Notes under the pieces: model-generated
Seen by the model: the letters and a program-made list of their open reading frames with translations, nothing else
Told to the model about the DNA's origin: nothing
The model's database searches: none
Assembly (NCBI GenBank): GCA_965370955.1
Contig: CBDUWP010000047.1
Span: forward strand, 1 to 10,630
Origin: CBDUWP01 sp965370955
Lineage (GTDB): Bacteria > Planctomycetota > Phycisphaerae > Sedimentisphaerales > Anaerobacaceae
Direction of reading: 5' to 3'
Length of the DNA: 10,630 bases
Position numbers and translations under genes: made by a program
Part shown: positions 7,231 to 10,630 of the stretch, piece by piece
Layout: the number at the start of each line of letters is the position of its first letter
Numbering within the stretch: the first letter of the stretch is position 1

Positions 7231-7263
7231 TTACTGTGGCTGATTCGTTTAAGCTCGAAACGG

Positions 7264-7491
7264 TTAGAAAAAAGTCGATAAAAAAATCAATAAAAGACAG
7301 CCGCAAAGCCCGCTAAAAAATACTCTAGACCATCTTTCATATCTAATCAACTCCGGACACTCATCCTCAAATTCAAAGTAATAATCATCTAGTATCTCGT
7401 CTGTTGGTTTTAAAAATAGCCGCGCATACAATAGGCCTAAGCCAGAAAAAATCAGCCCTAAGCCAGCAGTTAAAATTAAATAAGATCGCAT
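7264..7491 (-). CDS. Small two-helix membrane protein, unknown function
   Basis: A 75-residue predicted membrane protein with two hydrophobic helices (about 4-26, YLILTAGLGLIFSGLGLLYA; and about 56-74, VFFSGLCGCLLLIFLSTFF). They are joined by an acidic hydrophilic loop containing DDYYFEFEDECPEL and then basic residues (RYERWSR). The regular alternation of hydrophobic and charged segments, the isolated position between convergent and divergent neighbours, and a TATAAT box upstream favour a real gene. No good Shine-Dalgarno sequence is visible before ATG (forward 7491-7489), which weakens the call. I do not recognise the family. It is divergently oriented to the metallophosphoesterase gene and convergent with the HEAT gene. 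Confidence 0.55.
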   Translation of the reverse strand: MRSYLILTAGLGLIFSGLGLLYARLFLKPTDEILDDYYFEFEDECPELIRYERWSRVFFSGLCGCLLLIFLSTFF

Positions 7492-7530
7492 AACACTTTT
7501 TTATATGAAAAAATGTACAAACGCAACACA

Positions 7531-7536
7531 ATTATA
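7531..7536 (-). promoter_or_regulatory. -10 box upstream of the small membrane gene
   Basis: A perfect TATAAT on the minus strand (forward ATTATA 7531-7536) lies 40 bases upstream of the ATG at 7491. The corresponding -35 position (forward 7554-7559) reads TCCGTC, a poor match, so any promoter here would be weak or activator-dependent. Confidence 0.35.
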
Positions 7537-7584
7537 GCCGATAACTGTATTGGGACGGAATTTTAGGGGGTTCGTTAAACCGGT

Positions 7585-7626
7585 ACTGTTTAAATGACAG
7601 TTTGAATCCCGATGCTATTTTATAAT
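7585..7626 (+). promoter_or_regulatory. Dyad element and -10 box upstream of the phosphoesterase gene
   Basis: ACTGT (7585-7589) and ACAGT (7597-7601) form an inverted repeat around a 7-base centre, an operator-like arrangement. A perfect TATAAT follows at 7621-7626, but the -35 position is poor. A regulator bound at the dyad would sit over the -35 region of the rightward gene and behind the leftward one. This is inference from layout only. Confidence 0.3.
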
Positions 7627-7699
7627 CGTCGGTTTTTAAACTATTAACGTTTTAGTCGCAAGTCTGAATCTGATGTTTTCTACTTTTGAGGGCGATATT

Positions 7700-8197
7700 G
7701 TGAGGATTGGGATAATTAGTGACAGCCATGATGATGTTGATGCTGTGCGCATGGCTATTAAAGAGTTTAATAAAAGACAAATTTATTACGTACTGCATGC
7801 AGGCGATATTATTTCACCGGAAACACTTAGTGAATTTAGTCAATTGCAGGCAGCGAAGTTTATCGGCGTGTTCGGAAATGTCGATACAGACCACGAAGGA
7901 CTCAGTAAAGCGGCGGCGAAATTCGGCGGACGAATGTACAATATGTATATCGGAAATATATTCGGCAGAAATGTCTTCATGGTACATCAGCCAGATATAA
8001 TACCACCGCTGGCGGCAACAGGAAATTATGATCTGATAATCTATGGCCATACGCATCTGTGCGATATGCACACAGAAGGCAATACGCTTATCTTCAACCC
8101 GGGAGAATCAACGCCGAGACTGGGAAATGAACCGGCAATGTGGATCTTGGATCTGGCGGATTTCAGCTATGAATGTGTTAGTCTGAAAATGATCTGA
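7700..8197 (+). CDS. YfcE/MJ0936-type metallophosphoesterase
   Basis: This is a 165-residue cytoplasmic calcineurin-like phosphoesterase of the small YfcE/MJ0936 type, which uses two metal ions to cleave phosphodiesters; the natural substrate is unknown. Metal-site motifs are in order: D8-x-H10 in IISDSHDD, HAGDI (Asp36), FGNVD (Asn60), VHQPD (His96) and GHTH (His117, His119). FNPGESTPR stands where relatives have NPGS. The usual VxHGH motif here reads VHQPD, with glutamine replacing the glycine, which is uncommon. The frame is open back to ATG 7673, but GTG 7700 is chosen because GAGGG (7688-7692) lies 7 bases before it and because the family normally starts M-[RK]-I-G-I-I-S-D. It looks monocistronic; argH follows with its own promoter. 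Confidence 0.88.
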   Translation: MRIGIISDSHDDVDAVRMAIKEFNKRQIYYVLHAGDIISPETLSEFSQLQAAKFIGVFGNVDTDHEGLSKAAAKFGGRMYNMYIGNIFGRNVFMVHQPDIIPPLAATGNYDLIIYGHTHLCDMHTEGNTLIFNPGESTPRLGNEPAMWILDLADFSYECVSLKMI

Positions 8198-8257
8198 CAT
8201 TTTTTTTACTGCCCACAATCGAGCAACTGTCGCAATTCTGCTAATTTTTCGATGTAC

Positions 8258-8286
8258 TTGACAGCAAACATACCTGTCTGTATCAT
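8258..8286 (+). promoter_or_regulatory. Sigma70-type promoter of argH-thiL
   Basis: A perfect -35 TTGACA (8258-8263), an optimal 17-base spacer and a -10 TATCAT (8281-8286, five of six) form the best promoter in the window. Transcription from about 8293 gives a leader of about 55 bases with a GGAG ribosome binding site (8335-8338). No ARG-box palindrome was recognised. Confidence 0.75.
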
Positions 8287-8347
8287 CAATGTATCTATAA
8301 GCTAGCGAAATGAGTATGAAATTTAACCGTTTTTGGAGCAGTGAGAT

Positions 8348-9733
8348 ATGGCTAATGCGAAAAGTTGGGAAAAAAGATTAAAGGGTTCGCCAAACGACTT
8401 AACCGTTAAATTCGTTGAGTCATTGTCCTATGATCAAAGGCTATACAAATATGACGTGATCGGATCAATCGCTCATGTGCAAATGCTGGCGGAACAAAAA
8501 ATTATTACAAAAACCGAATCCAACCGAATCAAAGCAGGCCTACTGGAAATCGGTGAAGAAATGGCTAAAGGGAAATTTAAGTTCGATATAAAGCTGGAAG
8601 ATATCCATATGGCAATCGAAGCGGCTCTGATCAAGCGAATCGGAGATGTCGGGAAAAAATTGCATACAGGAAGAAGCAGAAATGACCAAATCGCTGTGGA
8701 TATGAAACTGTGGATGAAGGACGAAATAGAAACAATAAAAAACAAAGTGACAAGTCTGCAACAGGCTTTTGTCGAAATGGCAGAAAAATATACGGATAAA
8801 ATTATGCCGGCATATACCCATATGCAAAGGGCACAACCTGTTTCAATCGCAGCTTATCTGTTGAGCTTTACTGCAGCACTCGAACGGGATTTTAAACGAT
8901 TAAACAATTGTAAAAAATTGGTCGACGAATCGCCGCTGGGATCAGGAGCGATCGCTGGGTCAACAATCAATCTCGATCGAAAGCTAACGGCGGGATATCT
9001 GGAATTTGACGCAATTACTATAAATAGCATCGATTCAGTAGGGGATAGGGATTTCTGTGCCGAGTTTATTTTCGATTGCAGCCTGATCGCAACCCATCTG
9101 TCGCAACTGGCGGAAGATTGGATTATCTACGCCACAAGCGAATTTAACTTTATCTCGATCGCAGATGAATTCTGCACGTCCAGCAGTATGATGCCGCAAA
9201 AAAGAAATCCAGATCTCTTGGAACTCACAAGGGCAAAAGCGGCGGGAGTATACGGCTCGCTGATCGCAATGTTGACCATCCTGAAAGGTTTGCCGAGCGG
9301 ATATAATCGCGATATGCAGGAAGATAAACTCCACGTTTTCTCGGCGAGCGATGCTGTCGAAATGACGCTGGATGTTGTCACGGCAATTGTCGACAATACC
9401 AAATTTAATACTGATATTATCGACGAAAATATCGATGAGGGATTTTTGGACGCAACGGCTTTGGCTGAATATCTGGTCATAAAAAATGTGCCGTTTCGAC
9501 AGGGACACCAAATCGTGGGCGAAATCGTGGCTGACTGCGAAAAGAAAAGCACAAAACTAGCTGATGTCACCATAAAACAATATCAAAAATATTGCGCCAA
9601 AATAGAAAAAGATGTCTATCAATATCTCGGCGCAAAAAATGTGGCTAAAAAATATCAGACCAAAGGAGCAGGCGGAACCAAACAGGCTAAACAACAAATC
9701 AAATATTGGCAAAAAGCTTTTGCGAAAAGATGA
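8348..9733 (+). CDS. argH: Argininosuccinate lyase
   Basis: A 461-residue enzyme of full family length that splits argininosuccinate to arginine and fumarate, the last step of arginine synthesis, in the cytoplasm as a homotetramer. The fumarase/aspartase superfamily blocks are intact: HTGRSRNDQ (106-114), AYTHMQRAQPV (His158 is the expected catalytic histidine) and the signature SSSMMPQKRNPD (278-289) with the mobile-loop catalytic serine. GFLDATALAEYLV and PFRQGHQIVG near the C-terminus are typical. The N-terminus departs from the norm: where most members read WGGRF, this one has SWEKRLKGSPNDL. Start ATG 8348 has GGAG 9 bases upstream and a strong promoter. The stop overlaps the thiL start (ATGA 9730-9733), so the two are translationally coupled. 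Confidence 0.97.
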   Translation: MANAKSWEKRLKGSPNDLTVKFVESLSYDQRLYKYDVIGSIAHVQMLAEQKIITKTESNRIKAGLLEIGEEMAKGKFKFDIKLEDIHMAIEAALIKRIGDVGKKLHTGRSRNDQIAVDMKLWMKDEIETIKNKVTSLQQAFVEMAEKYTDKIMPAYTHMQRAQPVSIAAYLLSFTAALERDFKRLNNCKKLVDESPLGSGAIAGSTINLDRKLTAGYLEFDAITINSIDSVGDRDFCAEFIFDCSLIATHLSQLAEDWIIYATSEFNFISIADEFCTSSSMMPQKRNPDLLELTRAKAAGVYGSLIAMLTILKGLPSGYNRDMQEDKLHVFSASDAVEMTLDVVTAIVDNTKFNTDIIDENIDEGFLDATALAEYLVIKNVPFRQGHQIVGEIVADCEKKSTKLADVTIKQYQKYCAKIEKDVYQYLGAKNVAKKYQTKGAGGTKQAKQQIKYWQKAFAKR

Positions 9734-10630
9734 ACTCACCAGAAGATAAAATAACAAAATGGTTCGCAAGCCAAGCCGAATTGGCACCAGATGAATTCCC
9801 AATAGGAATCGGGGACGATATGGCGATGATGCGGATCGCAAAAGAAACAAACTTGCTCGTCACAACCGATATGCTGCTAGATGGTGTGCATTTTGACTCC
9901 ACGAAAACGTCACTCGAAAAAATCGGAGCAAAAGCGGCATCAGTCAGCTTGAGCGATTGTGCGGCAATGGCGACAATTCCAATGGCTTGTGTGTGCAGTG
10001 TCGGTTTGCCGGCTGAAGCGAAAAGCCAACAGCTAAAAGAAATCCATGCTGGGGTCACAGGAGCAATAGAAAAATTTGGCTGCAAATTGATTGGCGGTGA
10101 TATCACGAGCTGGAAAAATGATGCCAACGGTAAACTCGTTATCAATATAGCAATGATGAGTCGGCCGGCAGGAATTGAGCCAGTCAGAAGGTCAGGAGCA
10201 AAAGCAGGTGACATCATATGCGTGACGGGGACGCTGGGAGGTTCGCTGGCTGGTAAACATCTCGACTTTGTGCCAAGAGTCAACGAAGCTGTCGAAATCG
10301 CAACAATGGTTAAAATAAACGCCATGATGGATATCAGCGATGGACTTAGCTGCGACCTAGCGAGAATATGCGACCAGTCAAACACAGGAGCAATAGTCGA
10401 TGCAGAGCTAATACCCATTTCATCTGCTGCGAAAAAAACAGACGATCCGCTAAAGGCGGCATTGAACGATGGCGAAGATTTTGAACTGCTCTTTACGCTA
10501 AGCAATGAAAATTATCAAACGCTGAAAAAAAATAAAATAAAAACAGCTATCAAAATAACCAAAATAGGAATTATTACAGATGGCGGTCTCGTGCAGCTGA
10601 AATCAAAAAAGTCAATACTTATCCAGCTAG
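9730..10630 (+). CDS. thiL: Thiamine-monophosphate kinase, open at window edge
   Basis: This enzyme phosphorylates thiamine monophosphate to the cofactor thiamine diphosphate using ATP. The frame runs without a stop for 300 codons to the window edge; family length is usually about 310-340, so few residues are missing. AIR-synthase/ThiL-type motifs seen are GIGDDMA (26-32), the substrate and Mg-binding TTDMLLDGVHF (45-55), SLSDCAAM (73-80; commonly NLSDLAAM), IGGDIT (121-126), RRSGAKAGD then CVTGTLGGSLAG, MDISDGLS (200-207) and NDGEDFELLFT (246-256). Asp29/30, Asp47, Asp76, Asp124 and Asp204 are all present, so it should be active. The ATG lies inside the argH stop (ATGA), with GCGAAAAG as the only weak ribosome site, suggesting translation by re-initiation after argH. 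Confidence 0.95.
   Translation, partial: MNSPEDKITKWFASQAELAPDEFPIGIGDDMAMMRIAKETNLLVTTDMLLDGVHFDSTKTSLEKIGAKAASVSLSDCAAMATIPMACVCSVGLPAEAKSQQLKEIHAGVTGAIEKFGCKLIGGDITSWKNDANGKLVINIAMMSRPAGIEPVRRSGAKAGDIICVTGTLGGSLAGKHLDFVPRVNEAVEIATMVKINAMMDISDGLSCDLARICDQSNTGAIVDAELIPISSAAKKTDDPLKAALNDGEDFELLFTLSNENYQTLKKNKIKTAIKITKIGIITDGGLVQLKSKKSILIQL

Noticed and set aside
7246..7262. CGTTT/AAACG hairpin between the convergent genes as a terminator
   Set aside because: It has a five-pair stem with a seven-base loop, but no T-run follows on either strand in the direction of transcription.
9035..9573. Minus-strand open frames opposite argH (up to 158 residues)
   Set aside because: They are antisense shadows of a complete, well-conserved argH and have no ribosome sites or motifs of their own.
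9699..10505. 268-residue minus-strand open frame opposite thiL
   Set aside because: It is a shadow of thiL, whose plus-strand frame has all family motifs; the minus product is Ser/Ala/Ile-rich with no motif.

Overview
The window reads as a stretch of chromosome from a Gram-negative, moderately AT-rich bacterium. Signal peptides, a YfiR-type periplasmic protein and a trace of a TonB-dependent receptor indicate two membranes. The large secreted HEAT-repeat protein, the unusual kinase H-box and the style of the amino-acid genes resemble Planctomycetota of the Phycisphaerae type. That placement is an inference from pattern recognition and was not tested by a search. TGA is used as a normal stop codon (argH, metallophosphoesterase).

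Layout. Positions 2-499 (minus) hold the N-terminal part of diaminopimelate decarboxylase (lysA), with a strong promoter at 545-572; its reading frame closes at 165 residues, far short of the family length. From 783 to 5040 (plus) runs a signalling cluster: a 78-residue secreted ORF resembling the N-terminus of a TonB-dependent receptor, a periplasmic YfiR/DUF4154 protein, a CHASE8-like/HAMP/PAS sensor histidine kinase, and a response regulator whose output is an HD-GYP c-di-GMP phosphodiesterase. Kinase and regulator overlap by 4 bases. From 5164 to 7109 there is a promoter, a leader with potential hairpins and a 595-residue exported HEAT-repeat protein. Positions 7110-7263 carry degenerate repeat-like sequence between convergent genes, followed on the minus strand by a 75-residue membrane protein. 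Positions 7700-8197 (plus) encode a YfcE/MJ0936-type metallophosphoesterase. From 8258 to the right edge lies a strong promoter followed by argH and thiL, coupled by an ATGA overlap; thiL is still open at the edge, probably only a few codons short of its end.

How the parts may work together. The 783-5040 block looks like one envelope-to-c-di-GMP pathway. The YfiR-like protein would act in the periplasm on the CHASE8-like sensor domain; the kinase would phosphorylate the receiver Asp93 of its partner; and the HD-GYP domain would lower c-di-GMP. In the well-known YfiBNR system the same periplasmic pairing controls a diguanylate cyclase, so this locus would be wired to the opposite enzymatic outcome through a phosphorelay. 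The remaining genes are housekeeping (lysine/peptidoglycan precursor, arginine and thiamine pathways) or of unknown role. No tRNA, rRNA, CRISPR array or insertion sequence was recognised.
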